DNA from: Ptiloglossa arizonensis
Lineage: Eukaryota; Arthropoda; Insecta; Hymenoptera; Colletidae
Direction of reading: 5' to 3'
DNA: 64,000 nt
Assembly (NCBI RefSeq): GCF_051014685.1
Contig: NW_027479517.1
Location: 1 to 64,000, forward strand
This document shows, in pieces, positions 25,191 to 38,856 of this stretch (positions are counted from its first letter, which is position 1; each line of letters opens with the position of its first letter). The notes under the pieces were generated by a model that saw only the letters and a program-made list of their open reading frames with translations, made no database searches and had not been told where the DNA came from. The position numbers and the translations under genes were made by a program.

Positions 25191-26606
25191 CGCAAAATTT
25201 TTGTTGCATCTGAAAGTAGAAACTCGCCCGATTACAACGGTATGTGTACTTTTCCCCGAGGCCGTTCCAATTATTCGTTTCGAGCATCAGAACTGCGAAA
25301 ATTTTGAGTTTCTCAAGCGTTTCTTACCTCCAAACTGCCATATCTCGCGAACGGATTGACTAATCCGCAAAATTTCTGTTGCATCTGAAAGTAGAAACTC
25401 GCCCGATTACAACGGTATGTGTACTTTTCCCCTAGGCCGTTCCAATTATTCGTTTCGAGCATCAGAACAGCGAAAATTTTGAGTTTCTCATCCGTTTCTT
25501 ACCTCCCAACTGCCATATCTCGCGAACGGATAGACCAATCCTCAAAATTTCTGTTGCATCTGAAAGTAGAGACTCGCCCGATTACAACAGTATGCGTACT
25601 TTTCCCCTAGGCCGTTCTAGTTATGCTTGTCGAGCATGAGAGCTACGAAAATTTTGAGTTTCTCAAGCGTTTCTTACATCCAAACGGCCATATCTCGCGA
25701 ACGGATTGACCAATCCGCAAAATTTCTGTTGCATCTGAAAGTAGAAACCCGCCCGATTACAACGGTATGCGTACTTTTCCCCTAGGCCGTTCTAGTTATT
25801 CGTTTCGAGCATCAGAAATGTGAAAATTTTGAGTTGCTCAAGCGTTTCTTACCTCCAAACTGCGATATCTCGCGAACGGATTGACCAATCCGCAAAATTT
25901 CTGTTGCATCTGAAAGTAGAAACTCGCCCGATTACAACGGTATGCGTACCTTTCCCCTAGGCCGTTCTAGTTATTCGTTTCGAGCATCAGAAATGTGAAA
26001 ATTTCGAGTTTCTCATCCGTTTCTTTCCTCCAAACTGCCATATCTCGCGAACGGATTGATCAATCCGCAAAATTTCTGTTGCATCTGAAAGGAGAAACTC
26101 GCCCGATTACAACGGTATGCGTACTTTTCCCCTAGGCCGTTCTAGTTATGCTTTTCGAGCATCAGGACTGTGAAAATTTTGCGTTTTTCAACCGTTTCTT
26201 ACCTCCAAACTGCCATATCTCGCGCACGGATTGACCAATCCGCAAAATTTTTGTTGCATCTGAAAGTAGAAACTCGCCCGATTACAACGGTATGTGTACT
26301 TTTCCCCTAGGCCGTTCCAGTTATTCGTTTCGAGCATCAGAACTACGAAAATTTTGAGTTTCTAATCCGTTTCTTACCTCCAAACTGCCATATCTCGCGA
26401 ACGGATAGACCAATCCTCAAAATTTCTGTTGCATCTGAAAGTAGAGACTCGCCCGATTACAACAGTATGCGTACTTTTCCCCTAGGCCGTTCTAGTTATG
26501 CTTGTCGAGCATCAGAACTGCGAAAATTTTGAGTTTCTCAAGCGTTTCTTACCTCCAAACTGCCATATCTCGCGAACGGATTGACCAATCCGCAAAATTG
26601 TTGTAG

Positions 26607-29600
26607 CATCTGAAAGTAGAAACTCGCCCGATTACAACGGTATGTGTACTTTTCCCCTAGGCCGTTCCAGTTATTCGTTTCGAGCATCAGAACTGCGAAA
26701 ATTTTGAGTTTCTCATCCGTTTCTTACCTCCAAACTGCCATATCTCGCGAACGGATAGACCAATCCTCAAAATTTCTGTTGCATCTGAAAGTAGAGACTC
26801 GCCCGATTACAACAGTATGCGTACTTTTCCCCTAGGCCGTTCTAGTTATCCGTTTCGAGCATCAGAACTGCGAAAATTTTGAGTTTCTAATCCGTTTCTT
26901 ACCTCCAAACTGCCATATCTCGCGAACGGATTGATCAATCCGCAAAATTTCTGTTGCATCTGAAAGTAGATACTCGCCCGATTACAACGGTATGCGTACT
27001 TTTCCCCTAGGCCGTTCTAGTTATCCGTTTCGAGCATCAGAACTGCGAAAATTTTGAGTTTCTCAAACGTTTGTTACCTCCAAACTGCCATATCTCGCGA
27101 ACGGATTGACCAATCCGCAAAATTTTTGTTGCATCTGAAAGTAGAAACTCGCCCGTTTACAACAGTATGTGTACTATTCCCCTAGGCCGTTCTAGTTATT
27201 CGTTTCGAGCATCAGGACTGTGAAAATTTTGAGTTTCTCAAACGTTTGTTACCTCCAAACTGCCATATCTCGCGAACGGATTAAACAATCCGCAAAATTT
27301 TTGTTGCATCTGAAAGTAGAAACTCTCCCGATTACAACGGTATGTGTACTTTTCCCCTAGGCCGTTCCAGTTATTCGTTTCGAGCATCAGGACTGTGAAA
27401 ATTTTGCGTTTCTCAACCGTTTCTTACCTCCAAACTGCCATATCTCGCGAACGGATTGACCAATCCGCAATATTTTTGTTGCATCTGAAAGTAGAAACTC
27501 GCCCGATTACAACGGTATGCGTACTTTTCCCCTAGGCCGTTCTAGTTATCCGTTTCGAGCATCAGAACTGCGAAAATTTTGAGTTTCTCAACCGTTTCTT
27601 ACCTCCAAACTGCCATATCTCGCGAACGGATTGACCAATCCGCAATATTTTTGTTGCATCTGAAAGTAGAAACTCGCCCGATTACAACGGTATGTGTACT
27701 TTTCCCCTAGGCCGTTCCAGTTATTCGTTTCGAGCATCAGAACTGCGAAAATTTTGAGTTTCTAATCCGTTTCTTACCTCCAAACTGTCATATCTCGCGA
27801 ACGGATAGACCAATCCTCAATATTTCTGTTGCATCTGAAAGTAGAGACTCGCCCGATTACAACAGTATGCGTACTTTTTCCCTAGGCCGTCCTAGTTATG
27901 CTTGTCGAGCATCAGAACTGCGAAAATTTTGAGTTTCTCAAGCGTTTCTTACCTCCAAGCTGCCATATCTCGCGAACGGATTGACCAATCCGCAAAATTT
28001 TTGTAGCATCTGAAAGTAGAAACTCGCCCGATTACAACGGTATGTGTACTTTTCCCCTAGGCCGTTCCAGTTATTCGTTTCGAGCATCAGAACTGCGAAA
28101 ATTTTGAGTTTCTCATCCGTTTCTTACCTCCAAACTGCCATATCTCGCGAACGGATAGACCAATCCTCAAAATTTCTGTTGCATCTGAAAGTAGAAACTC
28201 GCCCGATTACAACGGTATGCGTACTTTTCCCCTAGGCCGTTCTAGTTATCCGTTTCGAGCATCAGAACTGCGAAAATTTTGAGTTTCTCAAACGTTTGTT
28301 ACCTCCAAACTGCCATATCTCGCGAACGGATTGACCAATCCGCAAAATTTTTGTTGCATCTGAAAGTAGAAACTCGCCCGATTACAACGGTATGTGTACT
28401 TTTCCCCGAGGCCGTTCCAATTATTCGTTTCGAGCATCAGAACTGAGAAAATTTTGAGTTTCTCAAGCGTTTCTTACATCCAAACTGCCATATCTCGCGA
28501 ACGGATTGATCAATCCGCAAAATTTCTGTTGCATCTGAAAGTAGATACTCGCCCGATTACAACGGTATGCGTACTTTTCCCCTAGGCCGTTCTAGTTATG
28601 CTTGTCGAGCATCAGAACTGCGATAATTTTGAGTTTCTCAAGCGTTTCTTACCTCCAAACTCCCATATCTCGCGAACGGATAGACCAATCCTCAAAATTT
28701 CTGTTGCATCTGAAAGTAGAGACTCGCCCGATTACAACAGTATGCGTACTTTTCCCCTAGGCCGTTCTAGTTATGCTTGTCGAGCATCAGAACTGCGAAA
28801 ATTTTGAGTTTCTCAAGCGTTTCTTACCTCGAAACTGCCATATCTCGCGAACGGATTGACCAATCCGCAAAACTTCTGTTGCATCTGAAAGTAGAAACTC
28901 GCCCGATTACAACGGTATGTGAACTTTTCCCCTAGGCCGTTCTAGTTATGCTTGTCGAGCATCAGAACTGCGATAATTTTGAGTTTCTCAAGCGTTTCTT
29001 ACCTCCAAACTCCCATATCTCGCGAACGGATAGACCAATCCTCAAAATTTCTGTTGCATCTGAAAGTAGAGACTCGCCCGATTACAACAGTATGCGTACT
29101 TTTCCCCTAGGCCGTTCTAGTTATGCTTGTCGAGCATGAGAGCTACGAAAATTTTGAGTTTCTCAAGCGTTTCATACCTCCAAACTGCCATATCTCGCGA
29201 AAGGATTGACCATTCCGCAATACTTCTGTTGCATCTGAAAGTAGAAACTCGCCCGATTACAACGGTATGCGTACTTTTCCCCTAGGCCGTTCTAGTTATT
29301 CGTCTCGAGCATCAGAACTGCGAAACTTTTGAGTTTCTCAAGCATTTCTTACCTCCAAACTGCAATATCTCGCGAACGGATAAACCAATCCGCAAAAGTT
29401 TTGTTGCATCTGAAAGTAGAAACTCGTCCGATTACAACGGTATGTGTACTTTTCCCCTAGGCCGTTCCAATTATTCGTTTCGAGCATCAGAACTGCGAAA
29501 ATTTTGAGTTTCTCATCCGTTTCTTACCTCCCAACTGCCATATCTCGCGAACGGATAGACCAATCCTCAAAATTTCTGTTGCATCTGAAAGTAGAAACTC

Positions 29601-31156
29601 GCCCGATTACAACGGTATGTGTACTTTTCCCCTAGGCCGTTCTAGTTATTCGTTTCGAGCATCAGAACTGCGAAAATTTTGTGTTTATCAAACGTTTGTT
29701 ACCTCCAAACTGCCATATCTCGCGAACGGATTGACCAATCTGCAAAATTTTTGTTGCATCTGAAAGTAGAAACTCGCCCGATTACAACGGTATGTGTACT
29801 TTTCCCCTAGGCCGTTCTAGTTATGCTTGTCGAGCATCAGGACTGTGAAAATTTTGAGTTTCTCAACCGTTTCTTACCTCCAAACTGCCATATCTCGCGA
29901 ACGGATTGACTAATCCGCAAAATTTCTGTTGCATCTGAAAGTAGAAACTCGCCCGATTACAACGGTATGTGTACTTTTCCCCTAGGCCGTTCCAATTATT
30001 CGTTTCGAGCATCAGAACAGCGAAAATTTTGAGTTTCTCATCCGTTTCTTACCTCCCAACTGCCATATCTCGCGAACGGATAGACCAATCCTCAAAATTT
30101 CTGTTGCATCTGAAAGTAGAGACTCGCCCGATTACAACAGTATGCGTACTTTTCCCCTAGGCCGTTCTAGTTATGCTTGTCGAGCATGAGAGCTACGAAA
30201 ATTTTGAGTTTCTCAAGCGTTTCTTACATCCAAACGGCCATATCTCGCGAACGGATTGACCAATCCGCAAAATTTCTGTTGCATCTGAAAGTAGAAACCC
30301 GCCCGATTACAACGGTATGCGTACTTTTCCCCTAGGCCGTTCTAGTTATTCGTTTCGAGCATCAGAAATGTGAAAATTTTGAGTTGCTCAAGCGTTTCTT
30401 ACCTCCAAACTGCGATATCTCGCGAACGGATTGACCAATCCGCAAAATTTCTGTTGCATCTGAAAGTAGAAACTCGCCCGATTACAACGGTATGCGTACC
30501 TTTCCCCTAGGCCGTTCTAGTTATTCGTTTCGAGCATCAGAAATGTGAAAATTTCGAGTTTCTCATCCGTTTCTTTCCTCCAAACTGCCATATCTCGCGA
30601 ACGGATTGATCAATCCGCAAAATTTCTGTTGCATCTGAAAGGAGAAACTCGCCCGATTACAACGGTATGCGTACTTTTCCCCTAGGCCGTTCTAGTTATG
30701 CTTTTCGAGCATCAGGACTGTGAAAATTTTGCGTTTTTCAACCGTTTCTTACCTCCAAACTGCCATATCTCGCGCACGGATTGACCAATCCGCAAAATTT
30801 TTGTTGCATCTGAAAGTAGAAACTCGCCCGATTACAACGGTATGTGTACTTTTCCCCTAGGCCGTTCCGGTTATTCGTTTCGAGCATCAGAACTACGAAA
30901 ATTTTGAGTTTCTAATCCGTTTCTTACCTCCAAACTGCCATATCTCGCGAACGGATAGACCAATCCTCAAAATTTCTGTTGCATCTGAAAGTAGAGACTC
31001 GCCCGATTACAACAGTATGCGTACTTTTCCCCTAGGCCGTTCTAGTTATGCTTGTCGAGCATCAGAACTGCGAAAATTTTGAGTTTCTCAAGCGTTTCTT
31101 ACCTCCAAACTGCCATATCTCGCGAACGGATTGACCAATCCGCAAAATTGTTGTAG
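26607..31156 (+). repeat. Higher-order unit U1, 26 monomers
   Basis: This is the longest unit without an internal large duplication. Its middle includes two monomers with gcgataattttg (near 28,620 and 28,970), a monomer with cttacctcgaaactg, and six monomers absent from U2: cattccgcaatac, cgtctcgagc, gcaaaagtttt, gtgtttatcaaacg and ttgactaatcc types, about 29,160-30,190. Its start follows the gttgtagc variant. The 1.2 kb before it (25,419-26,606) is a copy of its own tail (29,969-31,156). Confidence 0.9.
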
Positions 31157-34100
31157 CATCTGAAAGTAGAAACTCGCCCGATTACAACGGTGTGTGTACT
31201 TTTCCCCTAGGCCGTTCCAGTTATTCGTTTCGAGCATCAGAACTGCGAAAATTTTGAGTTTCTCATCCGTTTCTTACCTCCAAACTGCCATATCTCGCGA
31301 ACGGATAGACCAATCCTCAAAATTTCTGTTGCATCTGAAAGTAGAGACTCGCCCGATTACAACAGTATGCGTACTTTTCCCCTAGGCCGTTCTAGTTATC
31401 CGTTTCGAGCATCAGAACTGCGAAAATTTTGAGTTTCTAATCCGTTTCTTACCTCCAAACTGCCATATCTCGCGAACGGATTGATCAATCCGCAAAATTT
31501 CTGTTGCATCTGAAAGTAGATACTCGCCCGATTACAACGGTATGCGTACTTTTCCCCTAGGCCGTTCTAGTTATCCGTTTCGAGCATCAGAACTGCGAAA
31601 ATTTTGAGTTTCTCAAACGTTTGTTACCTCCAAACTGCCATATCTCGCGAACGGATTGACCAATCCGCAAAATTTTTGTTGCATCTGAAAGTAGAAACTC
31701 GCCCGTTTACAACAGTATGTGTACTATTCCCCTAGGCCGTTCTAGTTATTCGTTTCGAGCATCAGGACTGTGAAAATTTTGAGTTTCTCAAACGTTTGTT
31801 ACCTCCAAACTGCCATATCTCGCGAACGGATTAAACCATCCGCAAAATTTTTGTTGCATCTGAAAGTAGAAACTCTCCCGATTACAACGGTATGTGTACT
31901 TTTCCCCTAGGCCGTTCCAGTTATTCGTTTCGAGCATCAGGACTGTGAAAATTTTGCGTTTCTCAACCGTTTCTTACCTCCAAACTGCCATATCTCGCGA
32001 ACGGATTGACCAATCCGCAATATTTTTGTTGCATCTGAAAGTAGAAACTCGCCCGATTACAACGGTATGCGTACTTTTCCCCTAGGCCGTTCTAGTTATC
32101 CGTTTCGAGCATCAGAACTGCGAAAATTTTGAGTTTCTCAACCGTTTCTTACCTCCAAACTGCCATATCTCGCGAACGGATTGACCAATCCGCAATATTT
32201 TTGTTGCATCTGAAAGTAGAAACTCGCCCGATTACAACGGTATGTGTACTTTTCCCCTAGGCCGTTCCAGTTATTCGTTTCGAGCATCAGAACTGCGAAA
32301 ATTTTGAGTTTCTAATCCGTTTCTTACCTCCAAACTGTCATATCTCGCGAACGGATAGACCAATCCTCAATATTTCTGTTGCATCTGAAAGTAGAGACTC
32401 GCCCGATTACAACAGTATGCGTACTTTTTCCCTAGGCCGTCCTAGTTATGCTTGTCGAGCATCAGAACTGCGAAAATTTTGAGTTTCTCAAGCGTTTCTT
32501 ACCTCCAAGCTGCCATATCTCGCGAACGGATTGACCAATCCGCAAAATTTTTGTAGCATCTGAAAGTAGAAACTCGCCCGATTACAACGGTATGTGTACT
32601 TTTCCCCTAGGCCGTTCCAGTTATTCGTTTCGAGCATCAGAACTGCGAAAATTTTGAGTTTCTCATCCGTTTCTTACCTCCAAACTGCCATATCTCGCGA
32701 ACGGATAGACCAATCCTCAAAATTTCTGTTGCATCTGAAAGTAGAAACTCGCCCGATTACAACGGTATGCGTACTTTTCCCCTAGGCCGTTCTAGTTATC
32801 CGTTTCGAGCATCAGAACTGCGAAAATTTTGAGTTTCTCAAACGTTTGTTACCTCCAAACTGCCATATCTCGCGAACGGATTGACCAATCCGCAAAATTT
32901 TTGTTGCATCTGAAAGTAGAAACTCGCCCGATTACAACGGTATGTGTACTTTTCCCCGAGGCCGTTCCAATTATTCGTTTCGAGCATCAGAACTGAGAAA
33001 ATTTTGAGTTTCTCAAGCGTTTCTTACATCCAAACTGCCATATCTCGCGAACGGATTGATCAATCCGCAAAATTTCTGTTGCATCTGAAAGTAGATACTC
33101 GCCCGATTACAACGGTATGCGTACTTTTCCCCTAGGCCGTTCTAGTTATGCTTGTCGAGCATCAGAACTGCGATAATTTTGAGTTTCTCAAGCGTTTCTT
33201 ACCTCCAAACTCCCATATCTCGCGAACGGATAGACCAATCCTCAAAATTTCTGTTGCATCTGAAAGTAGAGACTCGCCCGATTACAACAGTATGCGTACT
33301 TTTCCCCTAGGCCGTTCTAGTTATGCTTGTCGAGCATCAGAACTGCGAAAATTTTGAGTTTCTCAAGCGTTTCTTACCTCGAAACTGCCATATCTCGCGA
33401 ACGGATTGACCAATCCGCAAAACTTCTGTTGCATCTGAAAGTAGAAACTCGCCCGATTACAACGGTATGTGAACTTTTCCCCTAGGCCGTTCTAGTTATG
33501 CTTGTCGAGCATCAGAACTGCGATAATTTTGAGTTTCTCAAGCGTTTCTTACCTCCAAACTCCCATATCTCGCGAACGGATAGACCAATCCTCAAAATTT
33601 CTGTTGCATCTGAAAGTAGAGACTCGCCCGATTACAACAGTATGCGTACTTTTCCCCTAGGCCGTTCTAGTTATGCTTGTCGAGCATGAGAGCTACGAAA
33701 ATTTTGAGTTTCTCAAGCGTTTCTTACATCCAAACGGCCATATCTCGCGAACGGATTGACCAATCCGCAAAATTTCTGTTGCATCTGAAAGTAGAAACCC
33801 GCCCGATTACAACGGTATGCGTACTTTTCCCCTAGGCCGTTCTAGTTATTCGTTTCGAGCATCAGAAATGTGAAAATTTTGAGTTGCTCAAGCGTTTCTT
33901 ACCTCCAAACTGCGATATCTCGCGAACGGATTGACCAATCCGCAAAATTTCTGTTGCATCTGAAAGTAGAAACTCGCCCGATTACAACGGTATGCGTACC
34001 TTTCCCCTAGGCCGTTCTAGTTATTCGTTTCGAGCATCAGAAATGTGAAAATTTCGAGTTTCTCATCCGTTTCTTTCCTCCAAACTGCCATATCTCGCGA

Positions 34101-34656
34101 ACGGATTGATCAATCCGCAAAATTTCTGTTGCATCTGAAAGGAGAAACTCGCCCGATTACAACGGTATGCGTACTTTTCCCCTAGGCCGTTCTAGTTATG
34201 CTTTTCGAGCATCAGGACTGTGAAAATTTTGCGTTTTTCAACCGTTTCTTACCTCCAAACTGCCATATCTCGCGCACGGATTGACCAATCCGCAAAATTT
34301 TTGTTGCATCTGAAAGTAGAAACTCGCCCGATTACAACGGTATGTGTACTTTTCCCCTAGGCCGTTCCGGTTATTCGTTTCGAGCATCAGAACTACGAAA
34401 ATTTTGAGTTTCTAATCCGTTTCTTACCTCCAAACTGCCATATCTCGCGAACGGATAGACCAATCCTCAAAATTTCTGTTGCATCTGAAAGTAGAGACTC
34501 GCCCGATTACAACAGTATGCGTACTTTTCCCCTAGGCCGTTCTAGTTATGCTTGTCGAGCATCAGAACTGCGAAAATTTTGAGTTTCTCAAGCGTTTCTT
34601 ACCTCCAAACTGCCATATCTCGCGAACGGATTGACCAATCCGCAAAATTGTTGTAG
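31157..34656 (+). repeat. Higher-order unit U2, 20 monomers
   Basis: U2 matches U1 at an offset of 4,550 up to the gagcatgagagctacg monomer at about 33,690, then continues as at 30,190. It therefore lacks a clean 1,050 bp (6 monomers) of U1. The joint lies in the same monomer class at both ends, as expected for unequal crossing over in register. It carries the aaaccatcc variant near 31,833, where U1 has aaacaatcc. Confidence 0.9.
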
Positions 34657-37600
34657 CATCTGAAAGTAGAAACTCGCCCGATTACAACGGTATGTGTACT
34701 TTTCCCCTAGGCCGTTCCAGTTATTCGTTTCGAGCATCAGAACTGCGAAAATTTTGAGTTTCTCATCCGTTTCTTACCTCCAAACTGCCATATCTCGCGA
34801 ACGGATAGACCAATCCTCAAAATTTCTGTTGCATCTGAAAGTAGAGACTCGCCCGATTACAACAGTATGCGTACTTTTCCCCTAGGCCGTTCTAGTTATC
34901 CGTTTCGAGCATCAGAACTGCGAAAATTTTGAGTTTCTAATCCGTTTCTTACCTCCAAACTGCCATATCTCGCGAACGGATTGATCAATCCGCAAAATTT
35001 CTGTTGCATCTGAAAGTAGATACTCGCCCGATTACAACGGTATGCGTACTTTTCCCCTAGGCCGTTCTAGTTATCCGTTTCGAGCATCAGAACTGCGAAA
35101 ATTTTGAGTTTCTCAAACGTTTGTTACCTCCAAACTGCCATATCTCGCGAACGGATTGACCAATCCGCAAAATTTTTGTTGCATCTGAAAGTAGAAACTC
35201 GCCCGTTTACAACAGTATGTGTACTATTCCCCTAGGCCGTTCTAGTTATTCGTTTCGAGCATCAGGACTGTGAAAATTTTGAGTTTCTCAAACGTTTGTT
35301 ACCTCCAAACTGCCATATCTCGCGAACGGATTAAACCATCCGCAAAATTTTTGTTGCATCTGAAAGTAGAAACTCTCCCGATTACAACGGTATGTGTACT
35401 TTTCCCCTAGGCCGTTCCAGTTATTCGTTTCGAGCATCAGGACTGTGAAAATTTTGCGTTTCTCAACCGTTTCTTACCTCCAAACTGCCATATCTCGCGA
35501 ACGGATTGACCAATCCGCAATATTTTTGTTGCATCTGAAAGTAGAAACTCGCCCGATTACAACGGTATGCGTACTTTTCCCCTAGGCCGTTCTAGTTATC
35601 CGTTTCGAGCATCAGAACTGCGAAAATTTTGAGTTTCTCAACCGTTTCTTACCTCCAAACTGCCATATCTCGCGAACGGATTGACCAATCCGCAATATTT
35701 TTGTTGCATCTGAAAGTAGAAACTCGCCCGATTACAACGGTATGTGTACTTTTCCCCTAGGCCGTTCCAGTTATTCGTTTCGAGCATCAGAACTGCGAAA
35801 ATTTTGAGTTTCTAATCCGTTTCTTACCTCCAAACTGTCATATCTCGCGAACGGATAGACCAATCCTCAATATTTCTGTTGCATCTGAAAGTAGAGACTC
35901 GCCCGATTACAACAGTATGCGTACTTTTTCCCTAGGCCGTCCTAGTTATGCTTGTCGAGCATCAGAACTGCGAAAATTTTGAGTTTCTCAAGCGTTTCTT
36001 ACCTCCAAGCTGCCATATCTCGCGAACGGATTGACCAATCCGCAAAATTTTTGTAGCATCTGAAAGTAGAAACTCGCCCGATTACAACGGTATGTGTACT
36101 TTTCCCCTAGGCCGTTCCAGTTATTCGTTTCGAGCATCAGAACTGCGAAAATTTTGAGTTTCTCATCCGTTTCTTACCTCCAAACTGCCATATCTCGCGA
36201 ACGGATAGACCAATCCTCAAAATTTCTGTTGCATCTGAAAGTAGAAACTCGCCCGATTACAACGGTATGCGTACTTTTCCCCTAGGCCGTTCTAGTTATC
36301 CGTTTCGAGCATCAGAACTGCGAAAATTTTGAGTTTCTCAAACGTTTGTTACCTCCAAACTGCCATATCTCGCGAACGGATTGACCAATCCGCAAAATTT
36401 TTGTTGCATCTGAAAGTAGAAACTCGCCCGATTACAACGGTATGTGTACTTTTCCCCGAGGCCGTTCCAATTATTCGTTTCGAGCATCAGAACTGAGAAA
36501 ATTTTGAGTTTCTCAAGCGTTTCTTACATCCAAACTGCCATATCTCGCGAACGGATTGATCAATCCGCAAAATTTCTGTTGCATCTGAAAGTAGATACTC
36601 GCCCGATTACAACGGTATGCGTACTTTTCCCCTAGGCCGTTCTAGTTATGCTTGTCGAGCATCAGAACTGCGATAATTTTGAGTTTCTCAAGCGTTTCTT
36701 ACCTCCAAACTCCCATATCTCGCGAACGGATAGACCAATCCTCAAAATTTCTGTTGCATCTGAAAGTAGAGACTCGCCCGATTACAACAGTATGCGTACT
36801 TTTCCCCTAGGCCGTTCTAGTTATGCTTGTCGAGCATCAGAACTGCGAAAATTTTGAGTTTCTCAAGCGTTTCTTACCTCGAAACTGCCATATCTCGCGA
36901 ACGGATTGACCAATCCGCAAAACTTCTGTTGCATCTGAAAGTAGAAACTCGCCCGATTACAACGGTATGTGAACTTTTCCCCTAGGCCGTTCTAGTTATG
37001 CTTGTCGAGCATCAGAACTGCGATAATTTTGAGTTTCTCAAGCGTTTCTTACCTCCAAACTCCCATATCTCGCGAACGGATAGACCAATCCTCAAAATTT
37101 CTGTTGCATCTGAAAGTAGAGACTCGCCCGATTACAACAGTATGCGTACTTTTCCCCTAGGCCGTTCTAGTTATGCTTGTCGAGCATCAGAACTGCGAAA
37201 ATTTTGAGTTTCTAATCCGTTTCTTACCTCCAAACTGCCATATCTCGCGAACGGATTGACCAATCCGCAAAATTTTTGTTGCATCTGAAAGTAGAAACTC
37301 GCCCGATTACAACGGTATGTGTACTTTTCCCCTAGGCCGTTCTAGTTATTCGTTTCGAGCATCAGAACTGCGAAAATTTTGTGTTTATCAAACGTTTGTT
37401 ACCTCCAAACTGCCATATCTCGCGAACGGATTGACCAATCCGCAAAATTTTTGTTGCATCTGAAAGTAGAAACTCGCCCGATTACAACGGTATGTGTACT
37501 TTTCCCCTAGGCCGTTCTAGTTATGCTTGTCGAGCATCAGGACTGTGAAAATTTTGAGTTTCTCAACCGTTTCTTACCTCCAAACTGCCATATCTCGCGA

Positions 37601-38856
37601 ACGGATTGACTAATCCGCAAAATTTCTGTTGCATCTGAAAGTAGAAACTCGCCCGATTACAACGGTATGTGTACTTTTCCCCTAGGCCGTTCCAATTATT
37701 CGTTTCGAGCATCAGAACAGCGAAAATTTTGAGTTTCTCATCCGTTTCTTACCTCCCAACTGCCATATCTCGCGAACGGATAGACCAATCCTCAAAATTT
37801 CTGTTGCATCTGAAAGTAGAGACTCGCCCGATTACAACAGTATGCGTACTTTTCCCCTAGGCCGTTCTAGTTATGCTTGTCGAGCATGAGAGCTACGAAA
37901 ATTTTGAGTTTCTCAAGCGTTTCTTACATCCAAACGGCCATATCTCGCGAACGGATTGACCAATCCGCAAAATTTCTGTTGCATCTGAAAGTAGAAACCC
38001 GCCCGATTACAACGGTATGCGTACTTTTCCCCTAGGCCGTTCTAGTTATTCGTTTCGAGCATCAGAAATGTGAAAATTTTGAGTTGCTCAAGCGTTTCTT
38101 ACCTCCAAACTGCGATATCTCGCGAACGGATTGACCAATCCGCAAAATTTCTGTTGCATCTGAAAGTAGAAACTCGCCCGATTACAACGGTATGCGTACC
38201 TTTCCCCTAGGCCGTTCTAGTTATTCGTTTCGAGCATCAGAAATGTGAAAATTTCGAGTTTCTCATCCGTTTCTTTCCTCCAAACTGCCATATCTCGCGA
38301 ACGGATTGATCAATCCGCAAAATTTCTGTTGCATCTGAAAGGAGAAACTCGCCCGATTACAACGGTATGCGTACTTTTCCCCTAGGCCGTTCTAGTTATG
38401 CTTTTCGAGCATCAGGACTGTGAAAATTTTGCGTATTTCAACCGTTTCTTACCTCCAAACTGCCATATCTCGCGCACGGATTGACCAATCCGCAAAATTT
38501 TTGTTGCATCTGAAAGTAGAAACTCGCCCGATTACAACGGTATGTGTACTTTTCCCCTAGGCCGTTCCAGTTATTCGTTTCGAGCATCAGAACTACGAAA
38601 ATTTTGAGTTTCTAATCCGTTTCTTACCTCCAAACTGCCATATCTCGCGAACGGATAGACCAATCCTCAAAATTTCTGTTGCATCTGAAAGTAGAGACTC
38701 GCCCGATTACAACAGTATGCGTACTTTTCCCCTAGGCCGTTCTAGTTATGCTTGTCGAGCATCAGAACTGCGAAAATTTTGAGTTTCTCAAGCGTTTCTT
38801 ACCTCCAAACTGCCATATCTCGCGAACGGATTGACCAATCCGCAAAATTGTTGTAG
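34657..38856 (+). repeat. Higher-order unit U3, 24 monomers
   Basis: U3 follows U2 at an offset of 3,500 bp up to the second gcgataattttg monomer (about 37,010), then switches near 37,200 to a gagtttctaatccg monomer and a gtgtttatcaaacg monomer before rejoining the common tail. Its tail carries gcgtatttcaacc near 38,431 in place of gcgtttttcaacc, a marker shared with U5. Confidence 0.9.

Larger units (their letters stand above)
17740..25340 (+). repeat. Second domain: A-haplotype monomers and a 12-monomer unit
   Basis: From here rightward the array is built of classes that are rare or absent on the left: gttccag monomers, ttatccgtttcg monomers with caaacgtttgtt, ttatgcttgtcg monomers, and tttttgtagcatc. 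The linked A haplotype (cggatagaccaatcctc, then gtagagactcg and acaacagtatgcg in the next 75 bases) first appears at 18,527. Between about 18,380 and 20,010 A monomers alternate with other monomers, and a 700-bp (4-monomer) period is visible: 18,769-18,960 recurs at 19,469-19,660. Monomer length is exactly 175 throughout. No other feature is present. Confidence 0.85.
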